From contig VWPU01019375.1 in the NCBI GenBank assembly GCA_013398955.1, positions 1 through 64,000 of the forward strand: a stretch of DNA of 64,000 bases, written 5' to 3'. This document shows positions 51,919 through 64,000 of this stretch, piece after piece (position 1 is the first letter of the stretch; every line of letters begins with the position of its first letter). This DNA comes from Callaeas wilsoni. Lineage: Eukaryota > Chordata > Aves > Passeriformes > Callaeidae. Made by a program: the position numbers and the translations under genes. The notes beneath the pieces are model-generated. The model was not told where the DNA came from. It ran no database searches and saw nothing but the letters and a program-made list of their open reading frames with translations.

Positions 51919-54900
51919 ATCATGTTTGCTTCTTTAAGCAATCCTTTTAAAACATTTTGTGCCCTACTGAAGGGAATCCCTACCCCTAGGGACCAAAGGG
52001 GGTTATAATGATGTATTGCATCACATGGGATTCTTCCATTACTCCTGAGATCAAGCACACCCAGAAAATGACAGCACTTCAAAAGGGCAGGGTCAGACCC
52101 CTCCTAGTTCTGGGGAATGATGCTCCTTGTGTTGGCTGGTGAGGAACTGTATGTGTCACACACACACATAGAGCTCTGTTGTGCCATAGCTGAATCTATA
52201 ACCACCTGCTTTGTGCCCACCCTGGGTGATGCTGGAGGTGGGAAATGCCCTGGACAACATTGGTGAAAGGACTACACAGCAACACTTACCAGCTGTTGTG
52301 TGTTCAACAGCTGATATAAAGCAGACTGGACTCAGACTTGGAAAAAGAAGGAAGAGAGCTCTCTGCTGGGAATTGTGGTGAGAGGGATTTTGGCAGTTTT
52401 TGTGGTTTTGTTTTTGCAGTTGTTGTAGAACTTTGTGCATAGTTCTTTCTGTGTGATCTAAGGTACTCACATAGAAGAAATCAGCAATGCAGAGTAGCTC
52501 TGTAGGGGAAAGGTATTTTGCACATACACAAAAAGAGACAGCACAGTAAGGTTGGAAAGACAGCAGTTGTGCAAAAAACAACCCCCAGGTGAATGTTTTA
52601 TTTACTGGGGCTTTGGGAGAGGCATTTACAATGAGTTCACAGAATTTATTTATTCAGAGTCCTCTTTGTTTCCTGCTGCTTTCCTGGCCATGCCTGGGGG
52701 ATGTTTCCATGGAATAGAGAGCAGTGTTTCACTTTGCACCAGCCTGCTCAGCAACAGTCTATACCTCCTTGTTTGATCTGTTCCCAGCAATCATTCTCTG
52801 ATCATGTAATGGGCTCTTCTCCATCCTTCCATCATCTTGTTTCAGACAACACTGCTATAGATACGTTCCACAATCCATGTGATTTTTTTTTTATTTTAAA
52901 TATTATGCACATGAGAACAACTATCTACAATTACTGGATAAAATTTAAAACTTTCTGCATTTGAGCGTCAGGTGGTTTCCCTTGAGCTGTGATTGGTACA
53001 AAACCCCTTGCTTTTGTCTGTTCCTGTAGAAAACTCACAACATTTACATGTAATTTTTCACATTTTTTTCTCCTTGATAAAAAATACGGCTTCATATGTT
53101 CACAAAGTGGGTATAAAATGTGGCTTTATCTTTGCATGCATCACAAAGGGCCAGGCATTGAGAACCAAATCTCCTCTGGCCACATGAATCAACAGTAGTT
53201 GTTTATCTATTAAAAAATGCCTGTCTCATTTAGCCAGAGGTGTTTTACAAATTACGTTGTTCTAATGCACTACTACCTTGCATGAAATATGGACCTTCAA
53301 AGCCAGGTGAAAGGCTTCAGTTCTTATAAATAAAATAAACAGAAGTTCCTAACAAAACCAGTTGTACAGTAATGTGAAATGACCATTATCTGACTGAGGT
53401 CTGAAATATTGGTGGCTTTATTTGGTACGGTCATTTTTAAATTTATAATGGCTATATAATGTAGGCAGGACTGAGCCTCATTTAAACTGAGGTTTGTCCT
53501 TCCTGTGGTTATTTAGAAGTAGTGGGAAGGAACGGCGCCTTAATGGTGATCAGCAAGACCAAATCTACATCTGCCAGCCTCCATTCTTACCACACTGGCT
53601 TTGCTCTGTTTGGATTGCAGATACCTACCCTTGCTGTTATCTGTTCCCTTGATAAACTCTGCAATGAGAGGAAATGCTTTTGCATCATTTTCTGGAGTCC
53701 TGTTTCCTATCTGAGATTTGAGAAATGGCTTGTAACACTAGGACCCTTGGGAACTTCTTTTTCTGCGTGGAAACTAGATCAGAATAATGAGTACCCTCTG
53801 TGCAAATTCAATATTAGTTCTGCACCTAAGGTCAAGCAGAAGTTAATGACCATTTTTTAGATACAGAAGTCAGTTATAAGACCAACATTATATTTCACAC
53901 TTTTGTAATTGTAAAATAAAACGCTAGAGTAATTTATGTTAAATTGGTTTAAACTACAAAGCATAAATACATAGCATCCCAGATTAGGGTTGGGGAAGAA
54001 ATGGCATCATTGTCACTTGCGCAATAGTTCATTCACCGATTTACAAGTACCTTTATTCCATCTTGTGCTGGCTGTGCTTTCTACATACAGAGGTGCTGAA
54101 CAATGCTGTAAGCGGGAGTCGGGCTCTAACAATTTTTGCATTTTCTTTGTTTCTTTAATTAGCTGATTTACTCAGCTGATTGCACAGCTGTCTGGGCAAC
54201 ACCCCCCCAGGGGTCTGCCAACTGTTTCAGAGATCTGTAATGTACTCAGTGAAGGGAAATCTGTATGATAATTTGCATGTATATATGCAGAAATAGTGGG
54301 CAGGAATAAGAAAGCTCAAAGGCAATTTTTGTATTGCAAATAAAAGGAAACATGTTAAGGATGAGCTTAAAAATCTTTCTCTTTTCAGTAATTTCTGGGA
54401 AAAGATTACTCTTTCATGGTAAATAAGGAACCAATTCTCAGTTGGAAGGTTTTTTTCCTGGGATTATTGGTCTCTTACAAGCAGCTTTTGGGGATTTCAG
54501 AGATACTCAATGCTTGTTAGTTTTCCCCTTTAGTTTGGAAACAAAACTTGGAAAATTCAGGAGCATGAATGAGGACATGGTCTGGTCTAAATTGGTCCCC
54601 AAATCCAAGGTTTGCAAAGCATTTACTGGCTGCTCATCTTCTTTTCCATTGCTCAGCATTAGTGCTTTACATAGCCTAGAGGATCTGGCTTTTAGTTTCC
54701 CCAGTGGTGTCAGTATGAGCTATTCATTTTTTTCCACTCTGATAAATTAATAAGCTTCAGCAAACATTATAACACTGTCAAACAGCTCAGAGCTGCCATA
54801 GTAACCAACCTCTCTAGAGCTCACTGCATACCCTCCACAAAGAACAACAAGGGATACCACAAGTTCCATTGTTCGAAATAACTGTAAAGTTTTCAGAAAT

Positions 54901-54988
54901 AATGAAATTAGCTTAGTTATGTGATTAAAAAAAATGAAATGGGGGTTTAGGCTTTTTCTTAAAAGCTTCATGCTAGCAACTTCCATTG

Positions 54989-55030
54989 GAAAAAAACAAA
55001 ACCAAACCCAAACAAAAAACCCCAAAAAAA
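54989..55030 (+). repeat. A/C-rich low-complexity tract
   Basis: Tract of AAAAC/ACCAAAC units ending in ACCCCAAAAAAA. Similar composition to the tract at 9014-9080; probably simple-sequence in origin. Confidence 0.65.
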
Positions 55031-55529
55031 TCCAGAGGAGAAACAAACATGCCTCTCAAAAAATTTGGAATATAAGAAGAGTGCTAGAAGTTGTGAGCTT
55101 CTCAGCAGCTGACAATAAATCAACTGGTGCAGGCTGCTGGCAATTCTGGAGCCTTCCCCCGGGGAATATTCTTGCAGATTCCTGAGGTCTTGTTGGTTTG
55201 ACAGGGACCAAAAAAACCCCACAACAGGCTATAACCATCCAGCAAGGATGAGGCAGTGAAAGTCTGTTGGCTTGTCAAATAGACAAAGTTCTTGCGTTCA
55301 GAAGTAGGCTCTTTACCGCTTCCAAGGTGGGAATGTGTCTCCTATCTGTAGAGGGCACGTAGCTGCCTTTTACTTACTGGCTAGAAAAAAGAGATTCATA
55401 TATGAATTGTGCTCACAGAGTGCTGAGAAGACTGAAATCATACAAAGGGCAGGCAGAGCGGCTGGATGTTCTAGGATGTTAGCAGGTTAAAGAACAATAC
55501 TAAATAATAAATTAACATCTGCATTTGAA

Positions 55530-56220
55530 ATGAAGGAGCATCTCGGAGTACATAAGCGATGCAGCCTTAGGGGTGCCCAAGCTCTGTATGGCAAGCACAG
55601 GTACCTCTGGAGCAGCTGTGGGGACAGGGAAGTCCCGGTGCAGCCTGTGCACTCCCAGGTGAGCCTGGCAGTGTTGGTGCAGCTGGAATCCCCCACGATC
55701 AGGCTGCTGCTGAGGCCGTGCCTGAGGCTTTGCAGCGGGCTAAGCATTTGGTCTTGGGAGCAGCCTAGGGCAGTGAAGAAGCTGTCTGCTGAAGGTGACC
55801 TATGGGCTCTTGTCCCCAAAAGGTGGGCAGTCCTGGCCCCAAAGATGGATTTCACGGCAAGCTCAAGGGCCGAAGCTGGAGTCGTGCAGCACGAGGGGTC
55901 TGGCAGCAGCTTTATCTTGAGGGGTGTCCTGTCCCTGCCTTCTGCCTGGGTGCTCTGTTCTCAAGCAGCTCATCAAACCCAGCCAGGTTAACAGTAATCC
56001 TTTGCCAATCCACAAATCCCAAATGCCTCGTGGTAGCACAGGAGAGGAGCAGTCGGTGCAGGGGTGTGGGACAGCCAGCAGCGATGGGGAGCTAAACTGG
56101 CTTCCTGGAATGGCCATGGGGATGCCACCCAGAGCGAGTTGCTTACAGATGGGCAGATGCCCTTGCCTGCTGTTTGGCAGCAAAATGGTTAACTGTGATG
56201 ACAGTCCTTTCTCAAGCATT
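55530..56220. other. GC-richer intronic block with overlapping open frames, unassigned
   Basis: About 600 bases have clearly higher GC than both flanks, with frames of 153 and 122 codons overlapping on opposite strands, and 118 more on the minus strand to 56219. I find no splice-site pairing, domain or repeat family. It may be a compositional island or a decayed element; coding is not claimed. Confidence 0.3.
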
Positions 56221-59200
56221 TAAATAATTAGCTTCCACAGTTAACACCCTATTAAGCCAAAGGGAGGAAGTTCACACCTCTCCTGGTGTTATTGTTCCAG
56301 TCTGGCTGGCTGCAGCAGCAGAATGACGCTAGTGCCTTGGTTTGTGTTGAGAAGGTTATCTTTGCAGCCAGAAGGGGTAGAAAGAAGAAATTTCATTTAT
56401 AGAAAAGGAAGAAAGCACAATAAAGCAAAGCCTCTGGGAAGATTACAGCGCTATGGGTTCCAGGAGTTGCTTTATGTGTATTTTTTTTTTAACTGTCCTT
56501 TCCACTCTCAGTTGGGCAAATGATTCTGCTATATTGAACAAAACTAAGTATTAAAATGAAATAATGTGCCTGTATTATTATACTACTTTTTCCTGAACAA
56601 ATGTAATTAATGTCATTAATTAACCTTCAAGTTTGTGGCATAAAGAAGAGTGTGTCATGGGGGCAGTGCTCTGCGGGTAACCTTGGCAGATGCTTCCATA
56701 GCCAGGTGGAGGTCTGTAGTGCTGCCGGTGTCTGTTGTTACGCTCACTGGATGCCAGCCTGTCTAGCTAAGGTGAGCCCTTTAGCAGGTGTGTAGTGCTC
56801 CATGCTGCTGGAAAGACATTCCAATGCCGTGAATCTACACTAAACTTTGTGGCAGGGCTGTGAAAATAGGGGGGAGCACTCTTGGTTGGTGCCAGGGTGA
56901 GCAATGGTTACGTTCTCTTTCCTTTCACACCCCCGTGTGATGGCTGATTCTGCTGTAGTAACAGGTACAAAATTATTTGCTTTGGTTTCTTATTTCTTCT
57001 TCTTTTTTTTTTCCTGCTGATTTAATAATCTGAAATGGAATTACTAAAAGACAAACCTCTCCTCCACAAGAGTTCTCTGTTCAAACATTGGTTTACAGAA
57101 GAATCTGCTAGCAAAATCTCAGCTCTGGTCTGTGGGGGCACAAGGAACTCAGATCAGATGATGGCCCTTGTGATCCTTAAGTGACCATAAAACATCAAAA
57201 TCCTGAATTCCTTAGACTAATTTGCAAATGGACATATTTGAGCTGCACATTAGCAAGCTAATGCTCATTTGACATCTTTTTCTTTCCTTCATGGTGACCT
57301 TTCCTCCAAAGAAGGAGAAATGCTGCAGCTAGAAAAGGGAATTGGCCACTCCAATTTGTTTGTATTTTTTCCCTGTCTCCGGTCTCAAGCTTGAACCCAA
57401 ACATAACATTAAATAGATACATATAGATCAGGGTAAACTACCTTTGCCTTTCCCTATTATTGCTGCTTTGTAGAGCACGCTGGGATACTCGTATCAGGGA
57501 GCAAAGCTGGATTTATGGTGGTGGAGAAGGAAACATTTGGCTCAGCTCCAAAGTTCACAACTTCTTTTGTATGTACGATTCCAGAATCAGCACTTGCCTG
57601 GGAAATACTTTCCCATCCCACCCTAAGCTTCCGCTCACTTTTCCTATGGTTGAATTTGCAATGTCGAAACTTTTTTATCAAAAAATAAATGGCCAGCTAA
57701 CAGTAAGTAGGAAATTATCCTTGAAATTTTATATTTTGTGTTTGTATTGCATGCATAATAACCCATGAGGGCAGTGCCTGGGCCATTTCAAGGGCTGTCT
57801 ATGAGTTGTTATGGGGTTAGGAGGCATACTGTGTCTAAAAATACTGCAATCAATTTTTTGCATGTATGTGATGGCCCCCAGTAACATAAATTTCTAAATA
57901 TACCAGAATATTTTAATAAAAATGTGGGTTTTCTCTGTTTTATAGGCAAAACATATAGTAACCTTTTCCTACAGAAACCAAGAAAATATAATTAGGGATT
58001 TTTGCTTCTCTGTGTGGCCACTTCAGCCTTCAAGGGACTGTGTTCTTGTGATGTGAAAAAAGTATGAGATGGTATGATTCCTTGAGTGTTGCTCCCTGGG
58101 CTAGTTAAATGGTTCAGTTGTGGCTGGTTCTTATGGGTTTGGATAAGAGGCAGGAAGGACAAAAAAAAATAAGTTTGTGATGGAAATTTCATGAAAAAGA
58201 GGCCAAATGCTCCTTCTCTCCCAAGAGTGCTGCAAGAACGTCAGTGTGAGGTCTGTGGGGTTTTTTTTCCCCTTTAAGAAAATATTTACTGCTTCTTTTC
58301 TACATTCCTTACACAGTCTAAACAATATTGAAGCCAAAGAGAGCTGGGTTTGAATGATAAACTTATTCAGGTTTTTTTGGAGTTGAGTTGCGCAATTGCT
58401 GATAAAAAAACTTTTTTTTTCTCTTTTTTTTTTTTTTAAGCCATTCACTTAGAGTACACTTAAACTGAGGCACTTTTCTCATCATCTTTAAAATTGCTTA
58501 TGTTAAAATTGTCCAACACTCAAGGATAGCTGTATTCATAGGGGGTTGTAGCCATGTACCCTCTTTCTCTTTCCCTCTGTGCCAGGTAAGAGATCTTCCT
58601 GCCCTCAGCTGTGGGTGTTTGCTGCTTGTCACCGCCTCCTTGGCCAGACACTGTCCATTCCCTAACGTGCCCACCCAGCCAGGTCAGCAACAGGTGCTGC
58701 CCCCTGAATGTGTGCCTGTTCACTTTGGTTGAAGGTGCTCTGGGGTGTTTGCCCTGGCTCCGGGCAGGGAAGGGGACGCTTGTAACCGAGGCCTGTGACA
58801 AGAAGCCAGTTGGCAGGCGCTAACCTTTTCCCCTGGCACAGCTGTTTGTGGAGCGCCCATCTGCTCAGGACTGTTGGAAAAGCTGGCTGGATCAATGTAA
58901 ATCACTTAAACCTGGACACATGGTCTTGTTACTAGCAAGGTGCCACTCCTTTAAATGCCATGATTAATAGCCAGAGTCTAGGGGGATATTTTGCCCATGA
59001 GTGCCTACAGCAAATTGATTTTAGAAGAAATCAGAAAATTGAAAGGAGAATTGGGGAAATGTTCTTCTAATGCAGACTTAAGAATTTGAGAAATTGCTCA
59101 AACAACCGATTTTTAGCATTTGTTAATGCCTTCTGGCATTGCAACATTTCCGTCTCCTGCAGGTTGTTCTGTAGTGGTCAACAAATCGATGTCCTGAGTG

Positions 59201-61446
59201 CTCTGTGTCTCCCGCAGTGGGTAGAACAGGGTCATTCATGTGTGGGACTGTTCGAGAGGATGAGGTAGCTCTTGGGGAGGAAGGCTGGGAAATGAGTTAT
59301 ATGGGAAGGTACTGCAGAGAGCCCCCAGCCTGGCTGGATAAAGTAGATTGCCTTTAGAAACCCTGCCCTGCACTAGAAAAGCAGGGGTCACACATGGCTG
59401 TTCAGGCCATCCCTCTCGTTACCAGGTCATTGTGTTGTTCCTTTTCCAGGCTGGGGCAGAGATACGCTCCAATGTCCCAAGGGTGTTTTGATTTTGCCTA
59501 GCTTTAAATGCTGCTGGGATCTAATGCCCATTATACATGCTGTCTGTTACAGCTGTAGTCTGACCCTGTGATTTCAGTATTCACCTTGAATTTTAGAGGT
59601 TTGCTGGTAAAGTGATGCCTGCAAACCCAGTGGTGAAGATTTATATCAGAACTCTGTTTTCCTATGATAGTGGATTTTAAAAGATCCTGTAATGGAATAA
59701 ACTGTATTGACGGAATGACTTATTTCCCTTTTTGTAGTTATATTTTTATTACCTTTTTATTTTTTCAATAGCATAACTGTGGGGGAAGAAACAAAATTAT
59801 ATCCTATATAGCATAGCAATATCAGCAGCAATCCTGCCAGAAGAAAAAATAAATCCGTACAATTTTTTTTAGAGGTCAAGAACAGTGCAAAGTTACTTTT
59901 CTTTTAAGTTACTAGATGCTGCCTAAATGTTAGGCTGCTTTTTGTCTGCGGCAGACCCAGAGCACTGATGCAGACACACCAAGCTGGACCTCATGGCTCA
60001 CGTTATGTGTATGAGCTTGGCCATGGTAACCTGGTTATGTCTGAAGATTCAGGCTGAGGGCTGAGGATAGCATAGGTGAGGATGCCTGGGGAAGGTGGTA
60101 CTGCTACCTGCCAGCCCTTCTCCTGCTCCCTCAACATCTAGTTTGTTCATCAATCAAATTCTGGGCTGCCTCAGCTCACGCACACATAGTTTTAAGGCAA
60201 CACAGGACTGGTGATCCTTGTCTGAATACACTGTGCTGTGGGCTATGGCTGTGCAGATGCAGCCTGATGAGCAGCTCAGGTACACAGGGGAGAAGGAGAG
60301 AGGAGGTGGGCAGGAGAAAGCACACCAGCTCAGCCCTCCCACCCATCCATCAAAGCCATGAGCCAGGAGGTGTTTTTCAGGAAACAGATGTGACAGCTCT
60401 ACTGCTTCAAGGACACTTCTGGTGTCACAAATGCTGTCGCTAAACCAGGGAATCATTCAATATGTACTCAGGATCAAAGATATTTGAGTGCGGTTCTTCT
60501 AAGTTGATGTGTACAGTATAAAGAAAAGTCACTTGCATGTGTTTAATTGGGTCTGACTCTCCCACCCTGCCATGTGTCACATTTCAGAACATCTGAGGGC
60601 TCAATGACCCACCAAAATACAGCAGGTGGCTGTGCTGACTGAAAAGAGTAGCTTGGGGTATAGATAGTAAAACTGCCCATAGATGTAGCTGTTTGCAATA
60701 CAGAAGTCTGAGGTGTACTTTCATAAAAGGTTCCTTGTTTCTTCAGCTGGATAAACTGCTAGCTTTGGTTTTGACCCTTCTGGGGATTACAAGTTTGATA
60801 TAAAACTTCAAAGTTTAGTAAAACTTGCTGGTGTTAAGTGATTTAAGTTGTGTTAATTGAGTGAGGTTGCTGGTTTCTTCTATTGTGCCAGCAGCAAAGA
60901 AGAACTTTCAATATAACGTCTTCTGTTACCATTTATCTCTGGAGATGACTTTCATAGCTAGTGGTGATGTTTGTTAAGATTAAGATCACTTTGCTTACAA
61001 AGAATTTTCCAAGTCTGAGGTGAGGGATAAATCTGCTTGTTTTGTTTAGTCTGAACTGACTTTCTGCAATATAATGGAAGAAGAGGGAGACCTTATTTTT
61101 TTAATTGCTTACGAGTCAGGATATCTTGTTACAATGTATGGAAAAGTGGAGTTTCCTTAAATGTCATAATTTTATCAGGACTAACAGTAGCATAACTATA
61201 ACTATTTAGTACTGGATTTTACTGCCTGGGGAAAAATAAAGTATACTGTATTTAGCATTTTTCTAAACCTAATAAGGTGTACCTTACAGGATCTGTCCAA
61301 AACCACTCCTGGAGTTGACTAGAATGCTAAAGTTTAAGCATTCCTTGAGTGTTCATCCTATTTGATTCAAAGTGGGCCATGCCACTTAGCTGCTTTTTGT
61401 GATTTAAACCTGCCTGCTTCCAATTTATTCCTCTTTCTTATTTTAG

Positions 61447-61523
61447 CAATTCATCAAAATGAAGAAAACAGCAGTCAGGAAATAAGAGGACTAGAAGAGC
61501 TCAAGGATACCTCTGATGCACAG
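61447..61523 (+). CDS. RAPGEF5: RAPGEF5 coding exon F: acidic linker in place of the cAMP-binding domain
   Basis: The acceptor CTTTCTTATTTTAG ends at 61446 and the donor starts at 61524 (GTACAT). Two bases complete Ala, then 25 codons, ending in phase 0. The peptide IHQNEENSSQEIRGLEELKD is rich in Glu, Asn and Gln. The human protein has a similar acidic stretch after AI at the same place, but conservation is loose. In EPAC1/2 the corresponding position begins the cyclic-nucleotide fold, which is absent. The next exon lies beyond 64000. Confidence 0.88.
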
Positions 61524-64000
61524 GTACATGTGTAAGATTAATGGACTCTTGGGAATGTTTTCAGATCTACAAGTTGAAGAACTGCTTTCAATAGCTCTGG
61601 GAAATGGATTTTCCTTGATGTTCTGTGCAGGGAGCATGTAGGAGGGAGCAAGTCTGCTGGATCTCATCTTATGTGACTATTTAGAATAAGATTGATGATT
61701 ACTCTGGGAATTAATCCCATGATGTTGCAATTGGACAGCATTCTTCAGCTATCTTTCTGCTCCTTTTAGATAATATGCATCGCATATACCAGATGTGAAA
61801 GTAAAATGAGATGTGTTTTAGGAGGCAAGGGCATATGACATTTTGATTGAATTTTAATCACTGTAAGTAGACATGCAATGAAATAAGGATACTTATTAGT
61901 CACTCAAGTCCAAGCAACAACCTTCTTCTTTCTTTCCCTAACTGCCCTCATTTGCAACCAAAGCACACTTCTGGAAGAAACTAAACTGCCTTTTAGAGTA
62001 TTTTATTATGGACTTGCTTACCCTTTTTAATTCTGTGAATCTTTTTAGATTAATCTGCAATTCATTCAATCATTCCATTCATGTGTTCAAGCTGTGCAAG
62101 TGTAACTGTATTGCTCATTGTACTGGTACTGATTATTGCTTTTAATTTAAAATTGATTTTTCCCAGGCTTGACTGGTTTTTTCTTCTTCTATTCCTCTTG
62201 GAAATGTTATGTTCCCCACCAGTTGCCACCTTTTCTCCTTCCCCTATATGCAGCTTGCAGTTCCTGTCTCTGATTTATCTCCCTAACATCTTGCCAAACT
62301 GAAAAGTTGTGTGCAAGAAAGACAGGATTTATGCTGATGTCTGTGAGCAAGCCCAGCTGAAATGGTACAAGCCATGTAGCCAAGAGTGCATTACAGAGAT
62401 ATAGAAAGGACCCAGAGGGAAACACTGACCTCATTGCACAAAAAATTTGGCTTTGTGTTTTTTGTTGGATTTTTTGGAGGGACATGAGGGAGGGGAAGGA
62501 TTTAATGGATACTCAGTTCCACTTAGTTGCTGTTGTTATTAAAGTTTTTGGAAAATGTTTGTGCCCATTTATGACATAGACAACATATGCGCAAAACTCC
62601 TAAGCAGCCAGCTAATAAGCTTACCTGGATTAATTGTAAAAGCCCATAAAAATTTATTATTGGGGCATTGATTCACCCAGATTTTATTTGACTGGAAACC
62701 AACTTCTAAAATTTGAAAGAATATGAAACACATTTAAAATTATACAATTACTAAATGAGCAGTTAACAAAAGCATTCCTGTGCTCTGCTGGGAGGAGAGA
62801 AGGAGTGTTGTCAAAGCAGTGGTTGCCCCAGTTTGTTAGCGCCATAAAAATGACATCTGGTGAAGGCCAAATACAGTTTGTTTTAAAGGAGCGAATGAAT
62901 TTTTTTTGCTGTAGTAGGACTGTGCATGTGACTGGAGCAAAGCAAGGGATCCTGTCTTTTGAGGAAGTGGCATGTGGTTTTAAGTTTTGAGGTTGATCAA
63001 AGGTGAAGCCAGTAATAATTGTGTTTTTTTCACCAGCTACAGAAAGAGACAGAGGTACAGTGAAAGAAAATAAAACAACCACAAACCTTCTGTTAATATA
63101 ATTGAAGGGCGTGGTACCTGCTCTAAACACTGCTCTGTGGGACAGAGGCTTGATTTACATTGGAGTTAATTGACAAAATGGTAGAAGTGTGGAAAAAAAT
63201 TGGCATGGGGATTTTCAAAAGCAAACATGCTGTAAACAATGTAAATTATGTAAATGAAAGATCCCATCTTGTCTTCCTAAGCATGTATTAATTCACCTCT
63301 GTCATTGCTAGGATGCTCATTTATGACCTCTGCAGATGGAATGTTTTCCAATGGATATGCTGAAACAGAAAGTATGTTGTCAGCATCTTCCCTTTTCCAA
63401 CCCCAGTAGTGACTAATTTGCTTTCATTCCCATGAAACTTTTAAAAAGTTCATTTCAAATATTACATAAACACATATAATTGTAGTAATTTTGAGCCATG
63501 AATGGTAGTAAAGCCTTACTATAAAGTACATTATTTTATTATTCATTAAGGTAAAGCCAGTTGAACTATGCAACTTTTTGATTTTCATTGTATCTGTCTT
63601 GGTCTACATGAATTAGAGGTCTAAGCACCAACAGGGGTTTTGGGGGATGTGTGCCTGCACAGAATGAAAATCAAAAGTGCGCTTTGCCAGTAGGGTGACT
63701 TGCTTTTACTCTTTTGTCTAATGGCTTCCAAAGTATTGCCTGAAAACTAAATTTATATTGGGAAGTGAAAATGACCAGTAATTGGAGACTGTCGACATCT
63801 TCCTAACCAGGTTTTAGAAGCTGTCATCAATTAATTATTTAATTGACCTGGATGTTTTCTTAGAAGTATTTGGCAGAAAGATTTGTAGTTGAAAGCCGGC
63901 ATAAGTGAGGAAACCAGAACTAAAGGTAAAGGATTCATAGTTTTTTTCTTAATTATGAAAAAACATGTTTAGCCTTTTGTATTTCAAATGCATTCTTTAC
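61524..64000 (+). other. RAPGEF5: RAPGEF5 intron after exon F (incomplete)
   Basis: At least 2477 bases of the following intron, cut by the window end. It is unique AT-rich sequence in which I recognise no exon or mobile element. Confidence 0.8.

Larger units (their letters stand above)
45095..61446 (+). other. RAPGEF5: RAPGEF5 intron E-F
   Basis: 16352-base GT-AG intron, the longest internal one seen. It contains an old L3-like element near 50.1-50.7 kb, a CR1 3' end at 51.55-51.92 kb, a 20-A run at 47625-47644, an A/C-rich tract near 55.0 kb and a GC-richer block at 55.54-56.15 kb. The remaining parts appear unique and non-coding. Confidence 0.88.

Noticed and set aside
58520..58801. Possible exon with the donor-like CCAGGTAAGAG near 58580
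   Set aside because: No matching acceptor with coding potential. RAPGEF5 protein similarity passes from exon E to exon F without missing residues.
29772..61523. Assignment to RAPGEF4 (EPAC2) or RAPGEF3
   Set aside because: The DEP core is shared, but exon D residues and the absence of the cyclic-nucleotide domain after exon E fit RAPGEF5 only.

Overview
This is a vertebrate nuclear window, almost certainly from a bird. The clues are several CR1 LINE fragments whose 3' ends carry the short ATTCTATG-type tail typical of avian CR1, one LTR-like block that resembles avian endogenous retrovirus LTRs, no primate or rodent SINEs, and long, mostly unique, AT-leaning introns. The species cannot be named from the sequence alone.

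The only protein-coding gene I can support is the 5' half of RAPGEF5 (MR-GEF / Repac / GFR, a Rap guanine-nucleotide exchange factor) on the + strand. Six coding exons join in phase through canonical GT-AG introns: 29772-29878, 30895-31016, 32365-32533, 38215-38281, 45046-45094 and 61447-61523. Together they give 591 nt, or 197 codons without a stop. The first three encode the DEP domain. The last three encode the linker that in the EPAC paralogues leads into the cAMP-binding domain; here it runs into a short acidic stretch instead, as expected for RAPGEF5. The REM, Ras-association and CDC25-type catalytic domains must lie beyond the right edge.

Layout. Positions 1 to about 330 are the edge of a CpG island, the probable promoter/first-exon region, although no first exon can be fixed. 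From about 400 to 29771 is a long 5' intron with no supported coding exon. It holds CR1 fragments (1917-2133, 18895-19025, 25761-26745), older CR1/L3-like remnants (about 5300-5500, 11205-12080, 27810-28000), a GA-rich satellite tract and a near-perfect palindrome built from two E-boxes. From 29772 to 32533 is the DEP exon cluster. The remaining exons are separated by introns of 5.7, 6.8 and 16.4 kb. These contain an LTR-like block (about 36440-36773), a nested CR1-in-CR1 insertion (38862-39650), another CR1 3' end (51547-51918) and an old L3-like element (about 50070-50720). The window ends inside the next intron.

No operon, CRISPR array, RNA gene or unusual multi-gene system is visible. The most informative observations are the loss of the cyclic-nucleotide domain at the exon E/F boundary, the nested CR1 pair with a matching 7-bp flanking repeat, the 25-bp palindrome, and a few GC-rich islands with overlapping open frames that I could not explain.
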